DNA of 64,000 nt from Chloroflexi bacterium 54-19 (GTDB lineage: Bacteria; Chloroflexota; Chloroflexia; Chloroheliales; Chloroheliaceae): contig MKTJ01000043.1 in the NCBI GenBank assembly GCA_001898225.1, positions 33,209 through 97,208 on the forward strand, in the 5' to 3' direction. The notes beneath the pieces are model-generated. The model was not told the origin of the DNA. It did no database searches and saw only the letters and a program-made list of their open reading frames with translations. Of the stretch, positions 27,402 through 35,616 are shown piece by piece (within the stretch, counting starts at the first letter, position 1; every line of letters starts with the position of its first letter). Both the position numbers and the translations under genes were made by a program.

Positions 27402-29117
27402 CTAGCTTACTGTCTCCGGGGCCGGAGCCTGCACGGGGCCAGGTTCGGGTAATCCGAGGACGGCTCCTTTATCCGCCGAGGTGACAAAGGCGGCGTACCG
27501 GCGCAACCAGGAGCTTTTGACCCTCGGCTCCGGGTGGACCACTTGCGCCAACCGTCCCTTGATTTGTGCGTCGGTAAGGGCAACCGATAAGGTGCGCTCG
27601 ACCAGGTCCAGCGAGATTAAATCGCCGTCAACCAGGGCTGCAATCGGGCCGTTTGCTGCCGCTTCCGGTGAGATATGCCCGATACAGGCCCCCCTGGTCG
27701 CCCCCGAAAAACGGCCATCGGTTACAAGGGCTACTTTTTCGCCTAACCCCATTCCCATCAGGTTCGCGGTTGGTGCCAGCATTTCCTGCATTCCCGGCCC
27801 ACCGCGCGGTCCCTCGTAACGGATAACCACCACATCCCCTGCCGAAACCTCACCATTAAGAATTCCGGCGCTGGCATCTTCCATTGAATTATAGATTCGG
27901 GCCGGGCCGGTATGTTTTAGCATCGCCGGGGCCACTGCCCCGACCTTGACGACCGCCCCACCGGGAGCTAAATTCCCCGATAGGACCGCAAGACTGCCCC
28001 GTTCGCTGTAGGCTTCTTCTAGATTATGAATTACCGCCCGGTCGAGGATAGCCGCCCCGGTAATATTTTCACCGAGGGTTTGCAGGGTCACAGTGGGCCG
28101 GTCGAGTTTGAGCAGACCAGGCACCCGCGTCAATTCTTGCAGGATGGCGCTGATACCACCGGCCCGGTCAATATCCTCCATATGCCACTTCCCGGCAGGA
28201 CTTACCTTGCACAAGTGCGGCGTGCGGTCGGCCACCGTGTTAATCCGCGAGATGGGGTAATCAATCCCACCTTCGTAGGCCAGGGCCAGGGTATGCAGGA
28301 CCGTATTGCTCGACCCGCCCATCGCCATATCCAGGGCAAACGCGTTATCAATACTTTCCTGGTTTACAATCTGGCGTGGGGTCAGGTTGGCTTTGACCAG
28401 CCGCATGATTTGCCGCCCGGCGGCCTGGATCAATTCATTGCGCTTTTCGGAGGTTGCCAGGTAACTACCGTTGCCGGGAAGGGCCAGCCCGAGCGCTTCC
28501 ATCAGGCAGTTCATCGAATTGGCTGTGAACATCCCTGAACACGACCCGCAGGAAGGACATCCCTTTAGTTCGAGTTCGTTTAACTCCTGCTCGTTTATTT
28601 TCCCGGCCCGAAAAGCCCCGACCCCTTCAAAAATACTGGAAAGGTCCACACTCCGACCATCGGCCAATTTTCCCGCCGCCATCGGCCCGCCACTGACGAA
28701 AATGGTCGGAATATCGAGTCGCATCGCCGCCATGAGCATACCGGGCACAATTTTATCGCAGTTGGGGATACAAACCATACCATCAAAGCGGTGGGCTTCT
28801 ATCATCGTCTCGATACAATCGGCAATCAGTTCCCGGCTTGGCAGAGAATATTTCATCCCGACATGGCCCATAGCGATACCGTCATCCACTCCGATAGTAT
28901 TGAATTCGAAGGGTACTCCCCCAGCGGCCCGGATAGCTTCATTCACCATCTTCCCAAAGGCCTGTAAATGGACGTGCCCCGGCACAATATCGACGTAGGA
29001 ATTGCAGACCGCGATAAACGGCTTGCGAAAATCACTCTCACCTACGTTGCCGGTCGCTCGCAGCAGTCCCCGGTGGGGCGCTCTCTCGAAACCAAGTTTT
29101 ATTAAATCCGAACGCAT
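27402..29117 (-). CDS. ilvD: Dihydroxy-acid dehydratase
   Basis: IlvD dehydrates 2,3-dihydroxy-isovalerate and the methylvalerate analogue to the 2-keto acids in valine, isoleucine, leucine and pantothenate synthesis. The 571-residue protein carries the iron-sulfur cysteines in PNCDKIVPG and in CPSCGSCSGMF, plus the C-terminal GRFSGATRG segment, all typical of the IlvD/Edd family, and the sequence matches ilvD rather than edd or a sugar-acid dehydratase. I start at the ATG at 29117, 8 nt after GAGGAA; the in-frame GTG at 29123 is too close to that site. It is divergent from a LysR-type regulator whose operator-like palindrome lies between them. Confidence 0.93.
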   Translation of the reverse strand: MRSDLIKLGFERAPHRGLLRATGNVGESDFRKPFIAVCNSYVDIVPGHVHLQAFGKMVNEAIRAAGGVPFEFNTIGVDDGIAMGHVGMKYSLPSRELIADCIETMIEAHRFDGMVCIPNCDKIVPGMLMAAMRLDIPTIFVSGGPMAAGKLADGRSVDLSSIFEGVGAFRAGKINEQELNELELKGCPSCGSCSGMFTANSMNCLMEALGLALPGNGSYLATSEKRNELIQAAGRQIMRLVKANLTPRQIVNQESIDNAFALDMAMGGSSNTVLHTLALAYEGGIDYPISRINTVADRTPHLCKVSPAGKWHMEDIDRAGGISAILQELTRVPGLLKLDRPTVTLQTLGENITGAAILDRAVIHNLEEAYSERGSLAVLSGNLAPGGAVVKVGAVAPAMLKHTGPARIYNSMEDASAGILNGEVSAGDVVVIRYEGPRGGPGMQEMLAPTANLMGMGLGEKVALVTDGRFSGATRGACIGHISPEAAANGPIAALVDGDLISLDLVERTLSVALTDAQIKGRLAQVVHPEPRVKSSWLRRYAAFVTSADKGAVLGLPEPGPVQAPAPETVS

Positions 29118-29247
29118 TGTCACTTCCTCTCAAATCTTTTTTACCAGGTCTGACCGGTATTTATAATAAATTTCCTTATTGGTATTTTTTTATTATTTTG
29201 AGTATAGTTAGACCGTGTTATATCGTCCAATACTTTTTTCAGGTAAA

Positions 29248-29270
29248 GTTGATACCTTGAAAGTATCAAC
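29248..29270. promoter_or_regulatory. LysR-type operator palindrome
   Basis: GTTGATAC, 7 nt, GTATCAAC: a perfect 8-bp inverted repeat. It contains the classic LysR core (ATAC-N7-GTAT, i.e. T-N11-A). It ends 24 bp before the LysR GTG start and lies in the 177-bp divergent region with ilvD, consistent with autoregulation and control of ilvD. Confidence 0.75.
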
Positions 29271-29294
29271 CACCAAAAAACGAAGGGAAAACTG

Positions 29295-30200
29295 GTGGAA
29301 GTCCCCAAATTAAATTATTTCCTCGCCGCCGCCCAGACTTTGAATTTCCGGCGGGCAGCGGAAATGTGCAACGTGGCCCAACCTGTCTTGAGCCGCCAGA
29401 TTGCTACTTTAGAAACCGAACTAGGGGTGGAACTGTTTAGCCGAGTAAAAAAACGGGTCAGGCTGACCGAGGCAGGCCAGGAATTTGTGGTTTTCGCCCA
29501 GCAAGCCATCGAAAAATTGCAGCAAGGCCAGCAAGCAATGAGCGAACTTAAAAGCGGGGAACGGGGCCTGGTCCTTGTCGGCAGTATTGAAGGTTATGGC
29601 ACAGAGGCTCTGCCCCGCCTTTTCGCCGGATTTCGAAAACACCACCCCGATATTCGCCTGCAATTGACCATTCGTGGTACCGACGAATTGTTGCAACTGG
29701 TCGAGCAGCAGGAACTAGATTTCGCGGTAGTCGGTATGACCTTCGACCAGGGCAAACCACCCGAAACGCTGGTGGTCCAATCGGTCTTTCGCGACCAACT
29801 GCATGTACTGGTGCACCCGGAACACCCTTTAGCCCAAAATCCGGGCGAACCTTTGCGGCTGGAACAACTGGAGGGCGAGCCGCTGGTCCTTTTAAGAGAG
29901 GGGTTTGTGGCAAGGCGGGTTATCGAGCGGGTCTTTGCCCAGCGTGGAATGGTGGTCCAACCGGTCGCCGAAGTGGATATGATGGAAGGAGTGCTGGCGT
30001 TCGTCCGGTCGGGAGTAGGGGTGACCCTGGTACCGCCTTCTATGATACGGGCCAGCCAGCGCCGGGAAGTGGTCGCTCTGCCGATTGCCGACCTCAAAGA
30101 GGATTTCGTCTTTGCCGTAGTCCAGCACCGGTTCCGGGCCCTATCCCCTGCAACCAACGTTGTAATGCGTACCGTCCTTAACGAGTTGAATGAAATTTGA
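29295..30200 (+). CDS. LysR-family transcriptional regulator
   Basis: LysR regulator of 301 residues. The N-terminal winged helix (about 1-60; FRRAAEMCNVAQPVLSRQI and LEXELGVELFSR) binds DNA, and the C-terminal effector domain has the periplasmic-binding-protein fold (about 90-295). The GTG start has a GAAGGGA site 6 nt upstream. It is transcribed divergently from ilvD and carries a LysR-type palindrome in its own promoter region, so it probably regulates ilvD and itself, perhaps in response to a branched-chain precursor. It is followed by 456 bp of regulatory sequence and the peptide island, so control of the island cannot be excluded. Confidence 0.92.
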   Translation: MEVPKLNYFLAAAQTLNFRRAAEMCNVAQPVLSRQIATLETELGVELFSRVKKRVRLTEAGQEFVVFAQQAIEKLQQGQQAMSELKSGERGLVLVGSIEGYGTEALPRLFAGFRKHHPDIRLQLTIRGTDELLQLVEQQELDFAVVGMTFDQGKPPETLVVQSVFRDQLHVLVHPEHPLAQNPGEPLRLEQLEGEPLVLLREGFVARRVIERVFAQRGMVVQPVAEVDMMEGVLAFVRSGVGVTLVPPSMIRASQRREVVALPIADLKEDFVFAVVQHRFRALSPATNVVMRTVLNELNEI

Positions 30201-30308
30201 ATTTGATTCCTGGTTTTTTAATAAATTAAAATTTATTGGTATTATTTTTTAGGGATATGTTACTTATCTATTTTTATTTTTTGTCAGATTTTAGAATTTG
30301 GCCTGCCA

Positions 30309-30367
30309 ACCGGAAATTTTAAGCCAAAACCGGAAATCACCGGATATGCCCTTCCTATAAACCGGAA
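30309..30367 (+). promoter_or_regulatory. Phased ACCGGAAAT-like operator array A
   Basis: Four direct copies of ACCGGAAA/ACCGGAT begin at 30309, 30329, 30339 and 30361, i.e. 20, 10 and 22 bp apart, so all lie on about one face of the helix. The last copy starts 39 nt before a perfect TATAAT, placing the array immediately upstream of the promoter, where activators bind. The last three copies have the same 10/22 spacing as array B at 51.2 kb, and an 18-bp stretch (30358-30375) is identical there. Confidence 0.6.
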
Positions 30368-30377
30368 ATGGAAGGGC

Positions 30378-30405
30378 TTTGAGTCTTCGTATTCTTTGCT
30401 ATAAT
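30378..30405 (+). promoter_or_regulatory. Candidate promoter of S12 gene pair
   Basis: TTTGAG, 16 nt, perfect TATAAT (30400-30405). The predicted start near 30412 gives an untranslated leader of about 245 nt. The same hexamer pair and spacing occur upstream of the XRE-STAND-WD40 gene (51120-51147). Confidence 0.55.
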
Positions 30406-30656
30406 TACTCTTATATCCCGATGCACAATTAGGACTGCTTTGTCACCAGGACTGCCCAGGCAACAACGAGACGCCCGGCAAGGCAGATATAGCCCTTCAA
30501 AATTACTTATCAAACTTCAACAAACCGCAATTTTTTAAGCTGAATTTGCCCGGAAGTTACCGGACGCCCCCGCCGGGAGTGTTACCGGTGTGGTTGCATT
30601 TAAACCAATACCCGCAGAAAAGCTATTTCTAATTAGAAAGGAGCAAAGTAACCACG

Positions 30657-32045
30657 ATGGCTATGCAAGAAGATATAAAAGAAACGACCGGCCAGGCCGA
30701 CTTTGAGGCGTTAGAGGAACAAATCACCCTTGGAATGGAAGAATACAAAGTCCCCGGCCTCGCGATAGGTATTCTGCTGGGCGACCAGGAGTATTCCAAT
30801 GGCTTTGGCGTTACAAACGTGGATAACCCCCTACCCGTGACCCCGGATACCCTTTTTCAAATCGGCTCGACCACCAAGACCGTGACCGCCACGACCATGA
30901 TGCGCCTGGCCGAGCAGGGAAAAGTTGACCTCGAAGCGCCTGTCCGCCAGTATATCCCCGACTTCAAAGTCCAGGATGAAGAAGCTTCGGCCAATGTCAA
31001 AGTAAAAGACCTGTTTACCCATACCGCAGGATGGGCCGGTGACTTTTTTATTGATACCGGGTGGGGCGATGATGCCGCCGCGAAATATGTCGCCCGGATG
31101 GCCGAACTGCCCCAGGTAACTCCCCTCGGCTCCAACTGGTCCTACAACAACGCCGCTTTCACGGTAGCCGGGCGGGTTATCGAGGTCGTCACCGGCAAGA
31201 CCTACGAATCGGTCGTAAAAGAGTTGATTTTCGAACCGCTGGGAATGAAACACTCTTTCTTTTTCCCGGAGGAAGTTATGACCTACCGTTTTGCTGCGGG
31301 GCATCAGGTCCATCCCGATGGGGCCAAAGTCGCACGGCCCTGGCCGATTCCGCGCGGTTCGAACGCAGCGGGTGGTATCAGCACGACCATTCCCGACCAG
31401 TTCAAATATGTGCGCTTTCAGATGGGTGATGGTACCGCGGAAGACGGCACCCGTCTGCTAAAACCGGAGTCGTTGGCCTTTATGCAATCGACCGTTTTCC
31501 AGATTGAGGAAGGCGGCGACGCCATGGGCCTGAGCTGGATGCTCTTTAAAGCAGGCGGGGTTCCGGCTCTCCGGCACGGTGGTGGCACCAATGGCCAGAT
31601 TTCGGCCTTCATGTTTATCCCGGATAAGAAATTTGCCCTGATTATTACCACGAATGCCGACAAAGGTATAGTGCTGAATGCCAAGCTGCAAACATGGATT
31701 TTGAAGAATTTCCTGGGATTGTCCGAACCTGAACCAGAATTCGTTGATTTAGGGGCGGAAAACCTGGCCGAATATGCCGGGCTTTACACCGCAATGGGTT
31801 CGAATAGCGAGCTTTCCGTGAAGGATGGCGGTTTGTATTTGCAGATGATTCCGGCTAACCTGCTTGGCAGCGAGGAGACTAACGCGCCTCCGCCCCCTGC
31901 TTCTGAGCTAAAATTCACGGCCAAAGATGTCGGCATTCTCCAGGATGGGCCGTTCAAAGGAGCAAAGGTGGTTTTCCGGCGTAAAGAGGACGGTAGTATT
32001 GCCTGGCTGCGGATGGGAAGCCGGATTGCTACCCGCCAGGGCTAA
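30657..32045 (+). CDS. S12 serine hydrolase (class C beta-lactamase fold) 1
   Basis: Penicillin-recognising-fold serine hydrolase of family S12, which includes D-Ala-D-Ala carboxypeptidases, D-aminopeptidases, esterases and class C beta-lactamases. It has 462 residues: catalytic Ser71-x-x-Lys74 in GSTTKT, Tyr163-x-Asn165 in SYNN, and the third motif HGGGT from His307 (replacing KTG). A C-terminal beta-domain occupies about 355-460. No signal peptide or membrane segment is seen, so it works in the cytoplasm, unlike true beta-lactamases. An AAAGGAG site precedes the ATG. It is paired with the S12 gene 33 bp downstream and closely resembles the products at 43076 and 49562. A D-amino-acid peptidase or amidase role is inferred from the neighbouring D-amino-acid genes. 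Confidence 0.88.
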   Translation: MAMQEDIKETTGQADFEALEEQITLGMEEYKVPGLAIGILLGDQEYSNGFGVTNVDNPLPVTPDTLFQIGSTTKTVTATTMMRLAEQGKVDLEAPVRQYIPDFKVQDEEASANVKVKDLFTHTAGWAGDFFIDTGWGDDAAAKYVARMAELPQVTPLGSNWSYNNAAFTVAGRVIEVVTGKTYESVVKELIFEPLGMKHSFFFPEEVMTYRFAAGHQVHPDGAKVARPWPIPRGSNAAGGISTTIPDQFKYVRFQMGDGTAEDGTRLLKPESLAFMQSTVFQIEEGGDAMGLSWMLFKAGGVPALRHGGGTNGQISAFMFIPDKKFALIITTNADKGIVLNAKLQTWILKNFLGLSEPEPEFVDLGAENLAEYAGLYTAMGSNSELSVKDGGLYLQMIPANLLGSEETNAPPPPASELKFTAKDVGILQDGPFKGAKVVFRRKEDGSIAWLRMGSRIATRQG

Positions 32046-32078
32046 TTGGGCCAGTTTATTTTACAGGAAGGAATGACA

Positions 32079-33620
32079 ATGAGTGAAGAGCTTGCCGCTA
32101 AATTGCAAGAGTTCGATGAGTATGTAAATTCCGTTTACCAGGGCTGGGACATTCCCGGCCTGGCTATCGCGGTGGTCAAGGACGACGAGATTGTCTTTGC
32201 CAAGGGGTATGGGGTCCGCAAATTGGGTGAAGATACCCCTGTTGACGAGGATACTATCTTCGCAATTGGGTCGGCCTCGAAAGCTTTCACCGCCGCCGCC
32301 GTTGCCATGCTGGTTGACGAAGGCAAATTGAAATGGGATGACCCGGTCTCGAAGTACCTGCCCGACCTGCGCTTTTCCGAGCCCTACGTGGATAAGCAGA
32401 TGACTGTCCGCGACCTGCTGACCCACCGCTCCGGCCTGGCCCGCACCGATTTCCTCTGGTACGGCCAGCCCTACAGCCGCAAGGAAATCTTGCAGCGGGT
32501 CCGCCATATCGAACCGGCTTCGAGTTTTCGGACCGCTTTTGGCTACCAGAACGTCATGTACCTGGCTGCCGGGGAGTTAATCCCGGCTGTGACCGGCCAG
32601 AGCTATGACGATTTTATCCAGGAACGCTTTTTCGAGCCGCTCGAAATGACCCGCAGCAATACCAGCACCAACGACCTGTCGAAACTCGATAACGTGGCGA
32701 CCCCTCACTCCCTTCAGAATAAAAAACTGAAAGCCATTGAGTGGCGCAATATTGACAACATTGCCCCGGCAGGTTCCATAAATTCGAGCGTCAAACAGAT
32801 GCTAAACTGGGTTAAATTGCACCTGAATGATGGCAAGTTCGGCGACAAACAACTTATAAGTCCGGCTTCGGTCAAGGAATTACATACTTCCCAGTTCGTA
32901 ATCCCGCCGGTCGGTGAGTTCCAGTTATTCTGGATGTCCTGCCCTGATATGAACTTTTTGACCTACGGCCTGGGCTGGTTTATCCAGGATTACAAAGGTA
33001 AGAAAGTTAGCCATCACGGCGGGAATATTGATGGCATGTCGGCCATGGTTTCGATGATACCCTCAGAGAAGTTAGGCGTGGTTATCCTGACCAACCTTAA
33101 CTCGGCCCTTTTGCCCGTTGTCTTGCATTACAAACTGCACGATGTGTTTTTGGGTGGTGAAAGCCGGGATTGGAGCGCCTACGCCCACGACCTGAAAGAT
33201 AAGGTTGAGGGTATGGGTAAGGATGCCGCCGAGAAGCAGCGCAAAGCTCGCCTGGTAGGCACCCAACCCTCGCTTAAACCGGAAAGTTACGCGGGCGAGT
33301 ATGAACACAAAGCCTTCGGAAAAGCGACCATAACCCTGGAAGGAAACGGGTTGGTTTTCCGGTTCGGGGAAGCCATCACGGCTGACCTGGAACACTGGCA
33401 CCTCGATACCTATGCCCTCAATCCGCGTGATTTCACCCTATCCGATGACACCGAGGATACGGCTAAAATCCTGGCGAATTTCATCTTGAACGCCGACGCC
33501 AAGGTCGAGGAAGTCAGGTTGACAATGCTGGGTGATTTCAAGAAGGTTCCCGAACCGCCCGAACCTACCGCCGAGGCCGCCGAAACCGAGGCGAAAGCCG
33601 AGGCAGTCGAAGAAATTTAA
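32079..33620 (+). CDS. S12 serine hydrolase 2, with acidic tail
   Basis: A second S12 hydrolase of 513 residues, more distant from the other three. It has catalytic Ser65-Ala-Ser-Lys68 in GSASK, a Tyr-x-Asn motif in FGYQN and HHGG as the third motif. A C-terminal DUF3471-like beta domain (about 400-485) is followed by an Ala/Glu/Pro-rich tail that looks disordered. No signal peptide. I start at the ATG at 32079, 6 nt after AGGAAGGA; the in-frame ATG at 32073 and TTG at 32046 are poorly placed. It is co-transcribed with S12 hydrolase 1 and convergent with the S9 genes. Relatives include D-aminopeptidase/esterase EstB types; the substrate is not predictable. Confidence 0.86.
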   Translation: MSEELAAKLQEFDEYVNSVYQGWDIPGLAIAVVKDDEIVFAKGYGVRKLGEDTPVDEDTIFAIGSASKAFTAAAVAMLVDEGKLKWDDPVSKYLPDLRFSEPYVDKQMTVRDLLTHRSGLARTDFLWYGQPYSRKEILQRVRHIEPASSFRTAFGYQNVMYLAAGELIPAVTGQSYDDFIQERFFEPLEMTRSNTSTNDLSKLDNVATPHSLQNKKLKAIEWRNIDNIAPAGSINSSVKQMLNWVKLHLNDGKFGDKQLISPASVKELHTSQFVIPPVGEFQLFWMSCPDMNFLTYGLGWFIQDYKGKKVSHHGGNIDGMSAMVSMIPSEKLGVVILTNLNSALLPVVLHYKLHDVFLGGESRDWSAYAHDLKDKVEGMGKDAAEKQRKARLVGTQPSLKPESYAGEYEHKAFGKATITLEGNGLVFRFGEAITADLEHWHLDTYALNPRDFTLSDDTEDTAKILANFILNADAKVEEVRLTMLGDFKKVPEPPEPTAEAAETEAKAEAVEEI

Positions 33621-33633
33621 CAGGTTATAAAAT

Positions 33634-33678
33634 AAAAGGAGTTACCGGGTTGTCCGTCCGGTAACTCCTTTTTTGTTA
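33634..33678. terminator. Bidirectional terminator between convergent operons
   Basis: Perfect 15-bp inverted repeat AAAAGGAGTTACCGG/CCGGTAACTCCTTTT with a 9-nt loop and T-runs on both outer sides. It ends both the S12 pair (plus strand) and the long minus-strand peptide operon. Confidence 0.93.
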
Positions 33679-33693
33679 GGTAAACGAGGTATG

Positions 33694-35589
33694 TTAGCGT
33701 TCCAGGACCCACTTGGTGAGGAATTTATCCGTCCGCTCGATATAATCCTCAATGGTCACAACCTTGCGCCAGCCGTGTCCTTCGTCCGGGTAGACATGAT
33801 ATTCGTAATCGGTCTTGCCAGCCTTTTTTAGGGCTTCGACCATTTCCTCACCTTGGGCCGCCGGGACGCGCCGGTCCTTTTCACCCATCAAAATCAGCAC
33901 AGGGGCTTTTATCTGGTGGGCCAGGGTAATGGGCGAACGCTCTTTGTAAAGCTCCATGTTCTCGCTGCGGACCCCGAACATGTCTTGTAAAAGATATAGG
34001 GCCGGGCGGTCCACCTGGTCCGGGAAACTGACCAGGTTGCTCAACCCTTCCAGGGCCACCCCGGCCTTAAAGCGGTCGGGCCACCCGGTCAGGAGGCGCA
34101 AGGTGGCATAACCGCCCCCGCTGATACCCCACGAAACCACTTTGGTCGGGTCAATTAGGCCGCGCCCGGCGAGGTAGTCGACCCCGGCCAGGTTGTCCTC
34201 CATGTCCTCCTGGCCCCAGGTATTAATTAGAGCCCGCCGGAAATCTTTGCCATAGCCGGTGCTGCCCCTGAAATTCGGTTGGAGTACCACCCAACCCCGG
34301 TTCACCCAGTACTGGGCGTAGGCGTCCCAGCGGCGGTGATACTGGTTGATAGGCCCGCCATGAATGTAGAGCATAAGAGGATGCTTGCCTGGCTGGATTT
34401 TCTCCGGCTTGAGCAAGACCCCCTCGATTTCGAGACCACGCGGCCCCTGCCAGCGCACGATTTCCGTCTTGACCAACCCGGCCTGGGCAATGCCGCCCAA
34501 GGGGTGGCCGGTCAAAGCTTTACCCTCCCGCCTGTTCAGGTCGTAGAGCCAGAGGGCAGGTGGTGTCCGCGAGTCCTGTTTAGAGTAGGTCAGGTAGCGG
34601 CCATCGGGCGACCAGGCCAACCCCGCGCAGACAAAATCTCCTTCGTCCAGGGCGGTTTGTTCCCCGTCAAGTGTGACCATACGGACCGTTATATTACAAC
34701 CCTGGTTTTTCAGGTAAGCTAGCCTGGTTCCGTCCGGCGACCAGACCGGGTCCTGGTGCTCGGCGGCTTCGTTTACAAGATGGCGGCTCAGGCCCGTTTC
34801 GAGGTTCAAGAGGTGGAGGTTACTCCACCCGCTTTCCTCCGAAACGTAAGCCAGCAATTTTCCGTCCGGAGAGGGGGCGTAATTTCCCGGCGTGTGGTCG
34901 TAAGCTTCTCCCTCGGCCAACCCATCAAACAGGATTTTAGTCTGCCCGGTTTCGAGGTCGGCCAATACCAGCCGGTTGGCATAGCTCGGCATGGCGTTGC
35001 TATCGTATTCGAAATAGACCAGCCGTTTGCTATCCGGGAACCAGCGTGGGGCTGCCGCAAAATAGTCCGTATCGCTGACAAGACGAGGCCAGCCATTCCC
35101 GCCTGGTTCAGCCACCGCCACGGCCTGGGTTTCACCAAACGCGACAATAAAAGCCACCAGTTTACCATCCGGCGACCATGCCAGGTTGGACTGGCTCCCT
35201 TCACCCTGGGCAAGCCGCCTTGCCCGCCCACCCTCGGTGCTAATCAGGTGAGCTTTTCCGTCCTTTTCGCTCAGGTAGACCAGTTCGGAACCGTCCGGCG
35301 AGAGGCTAAAGTCGAAAGAGGCCGGGCGTTGGCCTATCATGGGCAGTGGCGCCGCCGGAAAATCGCTCGTCACCTGGGTGATGGAGCGGTCGGATAGCGC
35401 CAACCTGTAAATATCGGCCCGTTTATCCCATTCTACTGTGTAGTAAAGATATTTACTATCATGCGACCAGGCCGCCCCGGTATAGTTTCGGATCTGGGCA
35501 ATCAGACCGGGCGTAAGGGTCGGTTTCCAGTAACCGGGCCGTTCGGCAGACCGGACCGCTTTGGAAATATAAGTTTGGGTTTCTGACAT
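33694..35589 (-). CDS. S9 family serine peptidase 1 (TolB-like propeller plus peptidase)
   Basis: Prolyl-oligopeptidase-family (S9C-like, acylaminoacyl/dipeptidyl peptidase) enzyme of 631 residues. Residues about 35-365 form a WD/PD40 (TolB-like) propeller with repeated WSPDGxxLAY units that gates access. The alpha/beta-hydrolase domain (about 380-631) has the nucleophile Ser in GISGGGY near residue 490, Asp in GEKDRRVP and His in EGHGWRK. No signal peptide. I choose the ATG at 35589 because all four tandem paralogues then begin with a similar MxETQxY-like segment and are 631-632 residues. It is the last gene of the minus-strand operon. It should cleave short peptides in the cytoplasm. Confidence 0.92.
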   Translation of the reverse strand: MSETQTYISKAVRSAERPGYWKPTLTPGLIAQIRNYTGAAWSHDSKYLYYTVEWDKRADIYRLALSDRSITQVTSDFPAAPLPMIGQRPASFDFSLSPDGSELVYLSEKDGKAHLISTEGGRARRLAQGEGSQSNLAWSPDGKLVAFIVAFGETQAVAVAEPGGNGWPRLVSDTDYFAAAPRWFPDSKRLVYFEYDSNAMPSYANRLVLADLETGQTKILFDGLAEGEAYDHTPGNYAPSPDGKLLAYVSEESGWSNLHLLNLETGLSRHLVNEAAEHQDPVWSPDGTRLAYLKNQGCNITVRMVTLDGEQTALDEGDFVCAGLAWSPDGRYLTYSKQDSRTPPALWLYDLNRREGKALTGHPLGGIAQAGLVKTEIVRWQGPRGLEIEGVLLKPEKIQPGKHPLMLYIHGGPINQYHRRWDAYAQYWVNRGWVVLQPNFRGSTGYGKDFRRALINTWGQEDMEDNLAGVDYLAGRGLIDPTKVVSWGISGGGYATLRLLTGWPDRFKAGVALEGLSNLVSFPDQVDRPALYLLQDMFGVRSENMELYKERSPITLAHQIKAPVLILMGEKDRRVPAAQGEEMVEALKKAGKTDYEYHVYPDEGHGWRKVVTIEDYIERTDKFLTKWVLER

Positions 35590-35616
35590 TTGTGTTACCA
35601 CTATTCTTTAACCGGG

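Larger units (their letters stand above)
30201..30656. other. Regulatory intergenic region before the S12 hydrolase pair
   Basis: 456 bp without a gene. It contains the ACCGGA array (30309-30367), a TTTGAG-N16-TATAAT promoter candidate and then an apparent 245-nt 5' leader. The leader ends in the palindrome TTTCTAATTAGAAA (30626-30639), whose right half overlaps the AAAGGAG ribosome site of the S12 gene. An 8-bp inverted repeat GCCCTTCC/GGAAGGGC (30348-30377) encloses the fourth motif copy and might also act as a LysR gene terminator. Confidence 0.6.

Noticed and set aside
30657..33620. S12 genes as antibiotic-resistance beta-lactamases
   Set aside because: The fold fits, but signal peptides are absent and the third motif is HGG rather than KTG; D-amino-acid neighbours favour a catabolic role.
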